Shown here piece by piece: positions 1 through 6,907 of a stretch of DNA of 13,929 bases. The stretch is taken from the NCBI GenBank assembly GCA_903881535.1, contig CAIRTT010000085.1:1-13929 (forward strand), in the 5' to 3' direction. Origin of the DNA: an uncultured Armatimonadota bacterium. Lineage in GTDB: Bacteria > Armatimonadota > Armatimonadia > Armatimonadales > Armatimonadaceae. How positions within the stretch are numbered: position 1 is the stretch's first letter; each line of letters opens with the position of its first letter. Below the pieces are notes generated by a model that was given only the letters and a program-made list of their open reading frames with translations, had not been told where the DNA came from and did no database searches. The translations under genes were made by a program, and so were the position numbers.

Positions 1-762
1 ATGAACGAGCCACCTGGAGCCCGTCTCCGCGTTGCGCTTTCTGGTCTGACCATGGCCGAGTACTTCCGTGACGAGCAGGGCCAAGATGTTCTTCTCTTCG
101 TGGATAACATCTTCCGCTTTACACAGGCTGGTTCCGAAGTGTCCGCACTTCTTGGACGTATGCCATCCGCTGTGGGCTACCAGCCAACGCTGGCCGGCGA
201 AATGGGTGCACTCCAAGAGCGCATCACATCCACCCGCCGCGGCTCGGTCACATCGGTGCAGGCTATCTACGTACCTGCAGACGACCTTACCGACCCAGCA
301 CCTGCGACAGCCTTCTCCCACCTCGATGCAACCACCGTTCTCGAGCGTAACCTGGCTGCACAGGGTATCTTCCCTGCTGTGGATCCACTGGCATCCACCA
401 GCCGTATCCTCGCACCGGAAATCGTTGGCGAAGAGCACTACCGTGTCGCACGTGGCGTTCAGTCTATTCTGCAGCGCTACAAAGAGCTCCAGGACATCAT
501 CGCGATCCTCGGAATCGATGAGCTTTCAGATGACGATAAGCTGATCGTGTCCCGTGCACGTAAGATTCAGCGCTTCTTGTCCCAGCCATTCTTCGTTGGT
601 GAAGCATTTACCGGTATCGCTGGTAAGTTTGTTAGCCGTGAAGACACAGTTCAGTCCTTCAGTGCAGTCCTTGAGGGCAAGTATGATGACCTTCCTGAGC
701 AGGCCTTCTATATGGTCGGCGGGATTGATGAAGTGGTCGCTAAGGCAGCCACCCTCAACTAA
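1..762 (+). CDS. atpD: ATP synthase F1 subunit beta, C-terminal part (5' end off the window)
   Basis: This is the catalytic beta subunit of the F1 sector of F-type ATP synthase, which makes ATP from ADP and phosphate on the cytoplasmic side of the membrane. The 253 visible residues cover about the last half of a protein usually near 470 residues. The first codon is the internal Met of the conserved MNEPPGAR segment, so it is not the true start, and the P-loop lies upstream of the window. Visible landmarks, in window residue numbers, are the Walker B strand LLFVDN (31-36), the catalytic-site segment LQERITSTRRG (71-81), PAVDPLASTSR (125-135) and the DELSEED-loop equivalent DELSDDD (173-179). 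The C-terminus is intact (GGIDEVVAKA). It is followed by a strong hairpin rather than by atpC, the usual next gene. The assignment is secure. Confidence 0.97.
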   Translation: MNEPPGARLRVALSGLTMAEYFRDEQGQDVLLFVDNIFRFTQAGSEVSALLGRMPSAVGYQPTLAGEMGALQERITSTRRGSVTSVQAIYVPADDLTDPAPATAFSHLDATTVLERNLAAQGIFPAVDPLASTSRILAPEIVGEEHYRVARGVQSILQRYKELQDIIAILGIDELSDDDKLIVSRARKIQRFLSQPFFVGEAFTGIAGKFVSREDTVQSFSAVLEGKYDDLPEQAFYMVGGIDEVVAKAATLN

Positions 763-773
763 GCCTAGGTTGC

Positions 774-814
774 ATGCCCCCTCCGACACCACATCGGCTG
801 TCGCGAGGGGGCAT
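774..814 (+). terminator. Hairpin terminator after atpD
   Basis: A perfect 10-bp inverted repeat (ATGCCCCCTC at 774-783, GAGGGGGCAT at 805-814) is extended inward by a further 5 bp (CGACA 784-788 with TGTCG 799-803) with one bulged C at 804. The loop is about 10 nt. It begins 11 nt after the atpD stop codon. The flanking bases are only mildly T-rich (TTGGCATTTG), so it may be a bidirectional, weakly U-tailed or Rho-assisted terminator. It separates atpD from the cluster that starts at 831. Confidence 0.7.
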
Positions 815-830
815 TGGCATTTGAGACCCC

Positions 831-1430
831 ATGAACACCAAGCCTACATCCATCGCTATTCACTGTATTGCCGCCGGCGCACTGCTTGGTGGCATCCTTG
901 ATACGGGTATGGGCAGCATCCTTCCGTGCGCACCTTGGCCTACCCCACTTGGAACCGGCTTTGGCACTGTGATTGGTAGCGCAGCCGGCGGCCTTGGATA
1001 TGCGCTTATTCTGGCCGGGATGAAAATCGGTGGCTACACCGACCTCAAAAACCAAACCATCCACCGCCTCATCCACAAAGCATCCCTCTTCATCATCGCC
1101 TGCAGCATCATGGGCGCTGTCATTGGATTCGTATCTGCGAAGCGAGATATTGCTGACCGCCCGATGACACAGCTTCGCGAAGCGTATCGGGATATCGATA
1201 AAGGCTATGTGAGCAAGGATGAAGGCAAGAAGTTTGTTGATAAGGCTAAGGTAGCCATACGGCTTGCAAGCGATGTTCCCCGTGAGCGCCGCAATATTAG
1301 GGTGTTTGCCGCGAGCTTTGCGCTCATCGGTGCCGGGCTGTCCGGACTCTTCCTGATGCTGATTATTGTGCAGAAACGCATCACCAAAACCCTCAAAGAA
1401 CGAGGCATCCCGTTGGTCAACAAAGGCTAA
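831..1430 (+). CDS. Hypothetical four-helix integral membrane protein
   Basis: I do not recognise a family for this 199-residue protein. It has four hydrophobic segments, at about residues 8-25, 43-64, 84-103 and 157-181. A polar, charged stretch (about 104-156, rich in Lys, Arg, Asp and Glu) lies between helices three and four, and the tail is basic. The N-terminal half is rich in Gly and Ala with small-residue helix packing (AAGGLGYALILAG). The start at 831 has no convincing Shine-Dalgarno sequence, but it is the first ATG after the atpD hairpin and leaves the first helix complete. It is the first gene of the compact cluster 831-5583 and stops 9 nt before the DUF3866 gene. Function is unknown. 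Confidence 0.75.
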   Translation: MNTKPTSIAIHCIAAGALLGGILDTGMGSILPCAPWPTPLGTGFGTVIGSAAGGLGYALILAGMKIGGYTDLKNQTIHRLIHKASLFIIACSIMGAVIGFVSAKRDIADRPMTQLREAYRDIDKGYVSKDEGKKFVDKAKVAIRLASDVPRERRNIRVFAASFALIGAGLSGLFLMLIIVQKRITKTLKERGIPLVNKG

Positions 1431-1439
1431 TCACGACTG

Positions 1440-2537
1440 ATGCCAACATCCACACGCTGCATTGCAACCATCACCAAGATCACTTTCAACGCATCTGGAA
1501 TTGCGCAGGGCATCGCGGATGACAACCATGGCACGGAGATTCCGTTCATCGCTTACACCGCGACGGTCGGTACGCCTGAAATAGGTGACACAGTCATTTT
1601 GAACACGACGGGCATTTCGCTCGGGCTTGGAACCGGTGGAATGGCGTTTGCGGTGGCTGCGCTGACGCCCGGCGGGGATGTGCGCTCCGGCGATACGCAT
1701 TCCCCAACCGATCACATCGTCAAAGGTCGCTACACATCGGATCAGACGGCTGTCGTTCCGATTGAAATGCACACTGACTATGCAGAGGATGTGCTCCCGG
1801 AAACACCTGTGGTCGTTTGCATGCTGCATTCCCAGCTCCCCGCGGTATGTGCGGCAATCCGGTTACAAAACCCGGAGCTGCGTATCGCTTACATCGCCAC
1901 GGATGGCGGTGCGCTCCACGCAAGCTTTAGCCAAACGGTACGTGCTTTACAGAAATCCGGGTGGCTTTGCGGGTGTATCACGGCCGGTCAGGCGATGGGC
2001 GGCGACTTCGAAGCGGTCACAGTTGCGAGTGCGCTCTGCGGTGCGGTGACTGTTTTGAAAGCCGACATCGTGGTGATTTGCCAGCTCCCAGGAAATGCCG
2101 GCACAGGGACGACATTTGGGCATAGCGGGCTTGAGCAAGGGATGTGGCTTGACATCGCGCAGCGTCTTGGTGGGCGGAGTATTGCAGCGCTACGGGCATC
2201 CAGCAGCGATCCCCGCCCGCGCCACCAAGGAACCAGTCACCACAGCCGCACGGTTTTGGGAGTGACATCGGGGCATGGGCACCTTGTCGCGGTTCCAAGC
2301 GAAGAAGCCGCATACCTCGCAGGTAATGACCAGGAATGGACGGAGCGCCAGCTGGTCGCGCCGATTGTTGTTCCAGATATCCGGGAAATCTGCGCATCGG
2401 CGGGAATCTCATTGCGGTCGATGGGCAGATCCTACGATGAAGATCCATTGATTTTCAAGTGTGCTGCTGCAGCAGGTACACTGGCATGCTCGTTGCACCG
2501 ACGGTCTGATGTACGTTCGAATGAGGATATGAAATGA
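1440..2537 (+). CDS. DUF3866 family protein
   Basis: This 365-residue protein matches my recollection of the DUF3866 family, which is found mainly in Actinobacteria, Firmicutes and relatives and has no established function. The characteristic central block is present: GGDFEAVTVASAL (187-199), then QLPGNAGTGTTFGHSG (215-230), then LGGRSIAALRASSSDPRPRH (243 to about 261) with GTSHHS just after. The clustered His, Asp and Arg residues in conserved segments suggest a binding or catalytic site, but that is inference. The length fits the family. The gene begins 9 nt after its upstream neighbour, with only a distant AAAGG (about 1422-1426) as a ribosome site. Its stop overlaps the next start in an ATGA (2534-2537), so translation is probably coupled. 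As I recall, DUF3866 genes often lie near Nudix genes, as here. Confidence 0.82.
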   Translation: MPTSTRCIATITKITFNASGIAQGIADDNHGTEIPFIAYTATVGTPEIGDTVILNTTGISLGLGTGGMAFAVAALTPGGDVRSGDTHSPTDHIVKGRYTSDQTAVVPIEMHTDYAEDVLPETPVVVCMLHSQLPAVCAAIRLQNPELRIAYIATDGGALHASFSQTVRALQKSGWLCGCITAGQAMGGDFEAVTVASALCGAVTVLKADIVVICQLPGNAGTGTTFGHSGLEQGMWLDIAQRLGGRSIAALRASSSDPRPRHQGTSHHSRTVLGVTSGHGHLVAVPSEEAAYLAGNDQEWTERQLVAPIVVPDIREICASAGISLRSMGRSYDEDPLIFKCAAAAGTLACSLHRRSDVRSNEDMK

Positions 2538-3010
2538 AGCTCTACACACCGGATGATGAAGAATTCGATCTCCTGATTGCGGGACACGCGTGGTTTGACC
2601 ACGTGCTGCGGGCCGAGCGTGGAGAGATCTTTGGCGATGACCATGGCGCCCCGGAAGAGCTTAACTGGCTACGGTTGCTCCCGGTGGATTTGGAATTCGA
2701 GATTGAAGACACGGATGGCTCGCTCGTCGCGGTGGACGATGACGGAAGCATCCTGTCGATTTGGGAAGCCTTCGGCCCGGATGACATCCCGTGGTGTGTC
2801 TTCGTGGTCGACCAAGGCGGTGTCCGCCTGCTGGAAGAGTATTCTGTGCTGAAGCTGGATGCTGCGGATTCGGTGATTGATGCCGCATTGCAGCGTGGCT
2901 CGGATGAGATTCCTAGCCGGATGCTGGAAGGCGAGTTTACGCGTGATGTGGGTGAGCTTGAAATCCCCGCGTGGATTATGCATCCCGTGGACCGCCCAGA
3001 CAAGGACTGA
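2534..3010 (+). CDS. Hypothetical highly acidic small protein
   Basis: I cannot assign a family. About a quarter of the 158 residues are Asp or Glu (about 40 against roughly 11 Lys plus Arg), giving a very low predicted pI. There is no signal peptide and no membrane helix, so it is probably cytosolic. Alternating hydrophobic and acidic strands (LRLLPVDLEFEIEDTDG, GSLVAVDDDGSILSIWEAFG) suggest a compact alpha/beta or beta fold. The start is well supported: GAGG at 2523-2526 lies 7 nt upstream, and the ATG overlaps the DUF3866 stop in ATGA, indicating translational coupling. An AAGGA near its own 3' end (3002-3006) serves the Nudix gene 3 nt downstream. Its fixed place between DUF3866 and Nudix suggests a shared process, but no function can be stated. 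Confidence 0.75.
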   Translation: MKLYTPDDEEFDLLIAGHAWFDHVLRAERGEIFGDDHGAPEELNWLRLLPVDLEFEIEDTDGSLVAVDDDGSILSIWEAFGPDDIPWCVFVVDQGGVRLLEEYSVLKLDAADSVIDAALQRGSDEIPSRMLEGEFTRDVGELEIPAWIMHPVDRPDKD

Positions 3011-3013
3011 CCC

Positions 3014-3544
3014 ATGGAGACGCTGAGCGAAACGATTACATCCAGTGCCCTGATTCACACGGGCCGTGTGTTCGACCTGCATCGCCATACCGTGACGCTA
3101 CCAAATGGCTCCGAATCGGTGCGCGACATTATCACCCACCCGGGTGCGGTCGCGGTTCTTCCCATCCATGATGATGGCTCCGTGACGCTGATTCGTCAGT
3201 TTCGTCTTGCGACGGGCAAGGTGCTTTTGGAGGCGTGTGCGGGCGGCCTTGGCAAGGGTGAGCTACCGCTGGACTGCGCGAAGCGCGAGCTGGCGGAAGA
3301 GGTTCGCTTGGCTGCGGAGGACTGGACGGAGGTTTACGCCGTGTATGTCGCTCCGGGTTACAGCTCTGAGAAGATTTGGGGCTATCTTGCGCGTGGGTTA
3401 TCGGATGCCGAGCTGCCGCGTGATGAAGATGAGTTTATGGAAATCATCCGTGTGCCACTCGAGCAGGCCCGTGCATGGTGTCTGGATGGCACGATTGAGG
3501 ATGCGAAGACGATGTGTTTGGTGATGGCTGCGGGGGCGGTTTAG
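3014..3544 (+). CDS. Nudix hydrolase, ADP-ribose pyrophosphatase-like
   Basis: The protein (176 residues) is a Nudix hydrolase, a Mg-dependent enzyme that cleaves nucleoside diphosphates linked to another group. It is most like ADP-ribose pyrophosphatases, which give AMP and ribose 5-phosphate. The Nudix box spans residues 77-99 with G77, E83, R91, E92, E95 and E96 in the expected places (REL-x-EE core). The usual Gly near the end of the box is Arg98. Upstream, AVAVLPIHDDGSVTLIRQFR (45-64) has the strand-turn-strand followed by RQFR that is typical of the ADP-ribose and GDP-mannose branch, and APGYSSEKIWGYLA (113-126) matches the downstream substrate loop. AAGGA at 3002-3006 supports the start. 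The exact substrate cannot be read from the sequence. Confidence 0.9.
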   Translation: METLSETITSSALIHTGRVFDLHRHTVTLPNGSESVRDIITHPGAVAVLPIHDDGSVTLIRQFRLATGKVLLEACAGGLGKGELPLDCAKRELAEEVRLAAEDWTEVYAVYVAPGYSSEKIWGYLARGLSDAELPRDEDEFMEIIRVPLEQARAWCLDGTIEDAKTMCLVMAAGAV

Positions 3545-3568
3545 CGTTTCCCGCTGGAGGAACGTTCT

Positions 3569-5089
3569 ATGGAAAGCATCTCACAGGCATTGGTTCGCCT
3601 TGGTGTGATGGACATCGCGACGACTGCGGGCGCAGCGTCGGTTGATCAGTCATTGGTTTCGTATTCCGCGATTGATGGCACGCAGCTCGGCACGGTTGGG
3701 ATGGTGTCTCCGGATGCGATTGGACCGATGCTGGAGCGTTCTCAGGTTGCATTTGATGCGTGGCGGCGGGTGCCGGCGCCGGTGCGCGGGGATGTCGTGC
3801 GTGCGATCGGCAATGCGCTGCGTGAGCATAAAGAAGACCTCGCGGCCATTGTGAGCCTGGAAGTCGGCAAAATCACGCAGGAAGCTCTTGGCGAAGTTCA
3901 GGAGATGATTGATATCTGCGACTATGCCGTAGGGCTTAGTCGTGGTCTGACTGGCCTCACGATTGCGAGTGAGCGACCGAACCACAGGTTGAGCGAGCTC
4001 TGGCATCCGCTTGGCGTTGTCGGCGTGATTTCGGCGTTTAACTTCCCGGTTGCGGTGTGGGCATGGAATGCGATGTTGGCATTTGTCTGCGGCGACCCGG
4101 TGATCTGGAAGCCAAGCGAGAAGGCGCCGCTTTGTGCAGCTGCAGTGCAGTCTATTCTGAGACGCGTTTTCGCAGAGCATCCAGTCGTACCGGAGAACCT
4201 CCATCAGATTGCGCAAGGCGGCGCGGATGTCGGCATGGCTCTCGCTGCGTACCGTGGTGTGGCATTGGTGAGCGCGACGGGTTCGGTCCCGATGGGCCGC
4301 TCGGTGGCGGAGGTCGTTGGCCGAAGGCTGGGCAAGGTCTTGCTTGAGCTTGGTGGAAACAACGCGGCGATTGTGGCACCAAGTGCTGACTTGGAGCTGG
4401 CGATTCGTGGGATTGTCTTTGGCGCGGTTGGGACGTGCGGCCAGCGGTGTACGACGCTGCGGCGTCTGTATGTGCATGCAAGCAGGTATTCAGATGTCAT
4501 CGAGCGCCTCAAGGCTGCGTATGCGCGTCTGCCGATTGGAGACCCGATGGCGAATGGGACGCTAGTTGGTCCACTAATCGATGCACGTGCGGCGGACAGC
4601 ATGGACATTGCACTGGATGCTGCACGGGCGCAGGGCGGTGTCGTACATTTTGGCCAGCGTGTGCTTGAAGGTGTGCCGAGTGGCGGTACGTATGTGCATC
4701 CAGCATTGGTTGAGATTGCCGCGGATGCCCCTATCTGTAAAGTCGAGACATTTGCACCGATTTTGTATGTGTCACCGTATGAGCAGCTTTCGGATGCGAT
4801 TGCATTGAACAACGATGTCCCTCAGGGCTTGAGTAGTGCGATTTTCACATTGGATGTCCGTGAGGCGGAGCTGTTTTGCAGTGCGGTCGGTTCGGACTGC
4901 GGGATTGTGAATGTCAATATTGGCACAAGTGGCGCGGAGATTGGCGGGGCATTTGGTGGTGAGAAGGATACGGGCGGCGGGCGCGAGTCGGGGAGCGATT
5001 CGTGGAAGGCGTATATGCGCCGCGTGACGAGCACGGTGAACTATGGAACGGAGCTGCCGCTCGCGCAGGGAATCCGGTTCGATATCTGA
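3569..5089 (+). CDS. Aldehyde dehydrogenase, ALDH7/antiquitin type (probable L-piperidine-6-carboxylate / aminoadipic semialdehyde dehydrogenase)
   Basis: This is a complete 506-residue NAD(P)-dependent aldehyde dehydrogenase. Catalytic features are Asn158 (SAFNFP), Lys181 (WKPSE, cofactor binding), Glu260 (LLELGGNN, general base) and nucleophile Cys294 in GTCGQRCT. The context TCGQRCTTLRRLYVH and the C-terminal block from about 448 to 484 (IGTSGAEIGGAFGGEKDTGG, then RESGSDSWKAYMRR) are hallmarks of the ALDH7 family. ALDH7 includes human antiquitin and bacterial AmaB, which oxidise alpha-aminoadipic semialdehyde or its cyclic form, piperidine-6-carboxylate, to alpha-aminoadipate in lysine breakdown. 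Substrate assignment is by family only, since no other lysine-degradation gene lies in the window. The start has the best ribosome site of the cluster, TGGAGGAA at 3555-3562, 6 nt before the ATG. Its stop overlaps the next start (TGATG). Confidence 0.93.
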   Translation: MESISQALVRLGVMDIATTAGAASVDQSLVSYSAIDGTQLGTVGMVSPDAIGPMLERSQVAFDAWRRVPAPVRGDVVRAIGNALREHKEDLAAIVSLEVGKITQEALGEVQEMIDICDYAVGLSRGLTGLTIASERPNHRLSELWHPLGVVGVISAFNFPVAVWAWNAMLAFVCGDPVIWKPSEKAPLCAAAVQSILRRVFAEHPVVPENLHQIAQGGADVGMALAAYRGVALVSATGSVPMGRSVAEVVGRRLGKVLLELGGNNAAIVAPSADLELAIRGIVFGAVGTCGQRCTTLRRLYVHASRYSDVIERLKAAYARLPIGDPMANGTLVGPLIDARAADSMDIALDAARAQGGVVHFGQRVLEGVPSGGTYVHPALVEIAADAPICKVETFAPILYVSPYEQLSDAIALNNDVPQGLSSAIFTLDVREAELFCSAVGSDCGIVNVNIGTSGAEIGGAFGGEKDTGGGRESGSDSWKAYMRRVTSTVNYGTELPLAQGIRFDI

Positions 5090-5583
5090 TGGCGCCACAA
5101 TCATACGGGGCAGCGCTCTGGCAGAAGGTGTTTGGGGGTACGTTGTTTGGCGGGCTATCACTCATGGCGGCATTTCTGTTGCGTGTGGGTGAAAATCGGG
5201 TGCAGTCTAAGCTCGACCCAAAGGTATTTACTTTGGTGATGAGCGGCCTCTTGCTGCTCTCCATTTACATGTTGGTTGACATTTTGGTGCACCGGTATGT
5301 GATTACGGATGATGCCCTTGAGGTGTATCGCCCGTGGGGCAAGCAGCGGATTTTGTGGAAGGACATCGCCAAGGTTCGCTGGCGGGATGTCAAGGGGAGC
5401 AAATATCCGTATCCGGTTCCTGTTTTAGTCGCAGCAAATGGCTGGGAGATACTGTACCCGCGTGCGAATCTATTGATCGACATGCCAGCGGCGGAAACGG
5501 AACGCGCGCATTTTTGGAATGAGGTTGCGCGCCGCGCGGGAGACAAGTCCGTGGATTTGGATTTGTTTGATTTGGGAGGCTGA
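5089..5583 (+). CDS. Two-helix membrane protein with bacterial PH-like domain
   Basis: The 164-residue protein has two predicted membrane helices (about 13-32 and 46-66) followed by a cytosolic domain (about 70-148). The domain starts YVITDDALEVYRPWGKQRILW and continues IAKVRWRD, the strand pattern of bacterial PH domains of the YcxB/YdbT kind, in which a membrane anchor precedes the PH fold. The reading frame is open further back to an ATG at 5002. I chose the ATG at 5089 because it overlaps the aldehyde dehydrogenase stop (TGATG), gives a hydrophobic first helix close to the N-terminus, and avoids an 88-nt overlap. The frame upstream is also the region coding the conserved ALDH7 C-terminus. 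It is the last gene of the plus-strand cluster. Function is unknown. Confidence 0.75.
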   Translation: MAPQSYGAALWQKVFGGTLFGGLSLMAAFLLRVGENRVQSKLDPKVFTLVMSGLLLLSIYMLVDILVHRYVITDDALEVYRPWGKQRILWKDIAKVRWRDVKGSKYPYPVPVLVAANGWEILYPRANLLIDMPAAETERAHFWNEVARRAGDKSVDLDLFDLGG

Positions 5584-5646
5584 AAGATCCGCCCCGATGC
5601 TGAGGTTTGTAATCCGTCCATCCACAATCAAACATTTACACTAATC

Positions 5647-5689
5647 AGCGCGACGCCGGGTGGAATGTGGAGCGGGTGCGCCGGGAGCC
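5647..5689 (+). repeat. 43-bp direct repeat, copy 1
   Basis: The copy begins AGCGCGACGCCGGGTGGAAT and ends GGGTGCGCCGGGAGCC. It differs from copy 2 (6037-6079) at a single base, T at 5668 against A at 6058. Similarity extends loosely to the left (AATC-AGCG against AATCCGAGCG). The two copies are exactly 390 bp apart, with 347 bp between them. Confidence 0.9.
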
Positions 5690-5756
5690 GGACATTTCAG
5701 CAACCGGGGGTTGCATGCAAGGGATCTCTCGGCGGCTGGCAGGGCGGGCACCGTCG

Positions 5757-5808
5757 CCGATGGTCAAAACCAACAGTTCGTCAAGAAATCACCCGTCGTG
5801 ACCATCGG
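5757..5808. repeat. 10-bp inverted repeat with a third overlapping arm
   Basis: CCGATGGTCA (5757-5766) is the exact reverse complement of TGACCATCGG (5799-5808). The second arm can also pair locally with ATGGTC at 5811-5816 (GACCAT 5800-5805, 5-nt loop). The two pairings are mutually exclusive. It lies between the two 43-bp repeats. No function is evident. Confidence 0.6.
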
Positions 5809-5965
5809 GGATGGTCGACCCACAGGACCGCATTACGCGACAAGCCAGCCAAGCCGAACCAAGCACTAAACGGGAATTTCTTAACATCCGGCGAGATCGG
5901 CGCAAACGCGATGCATCCACCCGGCAAGCGAAGCGTGTACATCAACAAATCCCATTTCCGTATTG

Positions 5966-5999
5966 GTAGGTGCGGGCGGACACAGCGGTCCGCCCCTAC
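5966..5999. repeat. GC-rich palindromic repeat, member 1
   Basis: The core GGGCGGAC (5974-5981) pairs with GTCCGCCC (5988-5995) around the 6-nt loop ACAGCG. Outer bases GTAG (5966-5969) pair with CTAC (5996-5999) across a 4-nt bulge. The core has the same plan as 6959-6980 (8-bp stem beginning GGGC, loop ACAGNG). Palindromes of this kind, often bounded by GTAG...CTAC, look like small dispersed genomic repeats. Confidence 0.8.
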
Positions 6000-6036
6000 G
6001 CGGAGATATTGGAATCGGCACCCACAATTCAATCCG

Positions 6037-6079
6037 AGCGCGACGCCGGGTGGAATGAGGAGCGGGTGCGCCGGGAGCC
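6037..6079 (+). repeat. 43-bp direct repeat, copy 2
   Basis: This is the second copy of the repeat at 5647-5689, in the same orientation, with one base different in 43. Identity stops within one base of the right end, where G at 5690 corresponds to C at 6080. Confidence 0.9.
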
Positions 6080-6086
6080 CACAGTG

Positions 6087-6103
6087 AAAGACGTCGAAAC
6101 GTC
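6087..6103 (-). terminator. Candidate terminator hairpin of the DUF4440-like gene
   Basis: On the minus strand GACGT (6103-6099), loop TTCG and ACGTC (6094-6090) form a 5-bp stem with a UUCG-type tetraloop, followed by TTTC. It begins 11 nt after the stop codon at 6115. The stem is short and the U-tract brief, so efficiency is uncertain. Confidence 0.45.
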
Positions 6104-6114
6104 GCGGAATAGAA

Positions 6115-6618
6115 CTATTTAGGTTGTTCGGGTAATCGCGTCGTCTGCCACGCCATCAGCTGCCAGTTTCCATCTTTGTTACGCATATGGACGGCCGTAA
6201 AACGAGCATCGAAAGCCTTCAGGCCATCGGGTGCTTTCACGGCAATCGACACCAATCCAGTGACAACCACAGTGCCGCCCTTTGCTCGTACCACGGTGTT
6301 TCGTGGTTCGATCTTCTCATAATCAAGTGAGCCAGAGCGAATTGCATCCAGTAAAGACTTCTTGTCATCAACCTTGCCACTGGAGTGCGTGTAAACCAAT
6401 TCATCCGCCACCAAGGCACTGATTTTCTCGATGTCGGCCGAGATCATCGCCGCCCTGCGAAGCTTGTCTGCTTCCAATGCTGGTTCGGCAGATTTCGGGA
6501 CCTGATCTATTTTGGGGACTGCGGTACCAGCAGGTTTGTCTTGAAGCCGTGCTAGCCCTTGCGTTGACCCAAGCATAGCAATACCGATACATAGAAAAGC
6601 ATATCGACTAGATTTCAT
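6115..6618 (-). CDS. Secreted NTF2-like protein (DUF4440/SnoaL-like)
   Basis: The 167-residue product begins with a basic n-region and a hydrophobic core (MKSSRYAFLCIGIAMLGSTQ), an export signal ending near residue 23. A short Pro/Ala-rich linker follows. Residues about 47-162 look like the small cone-shaped NTF2-like fold of the DUF4440 group: a leading helix with LEADKLRRAAMISADIEKIS, then LVADELVYTHSSGKVDDK (69-86), LDAIRSG, and closing strands VHMRNKDGNWQLMAWQTT (143-160). Such proteins are often periplasmic, bind small ligands or are enzymes of polyketide-like chemistry; no specific ligand can be inferred. The start is supported by GGAG on the minus strand (plus-strand CTCC at 6626-6629), 7 nt upstream. 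It stands alone, with gaps of over 400 bp on either side. Confidence 0.82.
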   Translation of the reverse strand: MKSSRYAFLCIGIAMLGSTQGLARLQDKPAGTAVPKIDQVPKSAEPALEADKLRRAAMISADIEKISALVADELVYTHSSGKVDDKKSLLDAIRSGSLDYEKIEPRNTVVRAKGGTVVVTGLVSIAVKAPDGLKAFDARFTAVHMRNKDGNWQLMAWQTTRLPEQPK

Positions 6619-6894
6619 GGTGAGACTCCAGTTTTAGAAAACGCGATTATGGTTATCTGCTTAACGATTCATAAATCGGTAATAAGAGACAAACCATGTA
6701 ACTCTACGATGGCTATCGGTGCATGGCAAATGTCTCTCTGAGACACATCGCTTGCTATTCCGTGTACGGGCTGGCTGCCACGCCCGCCCGCGGTAACGAT
6801 TGTTGACACACGGGCACAGATTAATGTTCACATCAAGAAATCTATAGCCACGAGATGGCACAGCAGTCCTTCCAGACACGGAAATTTTGGAGTT

Positions 6895-6907
6895 ATCCAC
6901 CGTGGAT
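6895..6907. promoter_or_regulatory. 13-bp palindrome, possible protein-binding site
   Basis: ATCCAC (6895-6900) and GTGGAT (6902-6907) are exact reverse complements around one central C. The dyad is too tight for a good RNA hairpin, so it resembles a dimeric operator. It lies about 280 bp upstream of the DUF4440-like gene. There is no direct support for function. Confidence 0.3.

Larger units (their letters stand above)
5584..6114. other. 531-bp convergent intergenic region with repeats, no gene seen
   Basis: This stretch lies between the plus-strand cluster and the first minus-strand gene. It has no reading frame with protein-like composition. It holds a 43-bp direct repeat in two copies (5647-5689 and 6037-6079), a short hairpin (GCAACC 5700-5705 with GGTTGC 5709-5714), a 10-bp inverted repeat (5757-5766 with 5799-5808), a GC-rich palindrome (5966-5999) and a hairpin next to the minus-strand gene (6090-6103). 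Confidence 0.75.

Noticed and set aside
3650..4477. 275-codon open frame on the minus strand opposite the aldehyde dehydrogenase
   Set aside because: It is rich in Arg, His, Asn and Pro with no domain-like pattern and lies entirely antisense to a complete, conserved ALDH7 gene.
5002..5088. Longer N-terminus for the PH-like membrane protein
   Set aside because: It would overlap the conserved C-terminus of the aldehyde dehydrogenase by 88 nt and add a polar stretch before the first helix; the TGATG overlap start is more natural.
5665..6087. 140-codon plus-strand open frame in the convergent gap
   Set aside because: It runs through the direct repeats and palindromes, has unnatural composition and no ribosome site.
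6623..6631. GAGACT ahead of the DUF4440-like gene as a fifth copy of the subtilase motif
   Set aside because: Only six bases match (GAGACTCCA), and it lies on the plus strand while the gene's SD is the complementary GGAG.
6803..6827. TTGACA followed by TAATGT as a plus-strand promoter
   Set aside because: The spacing is only 13 nt and no plus-strand gene follows.
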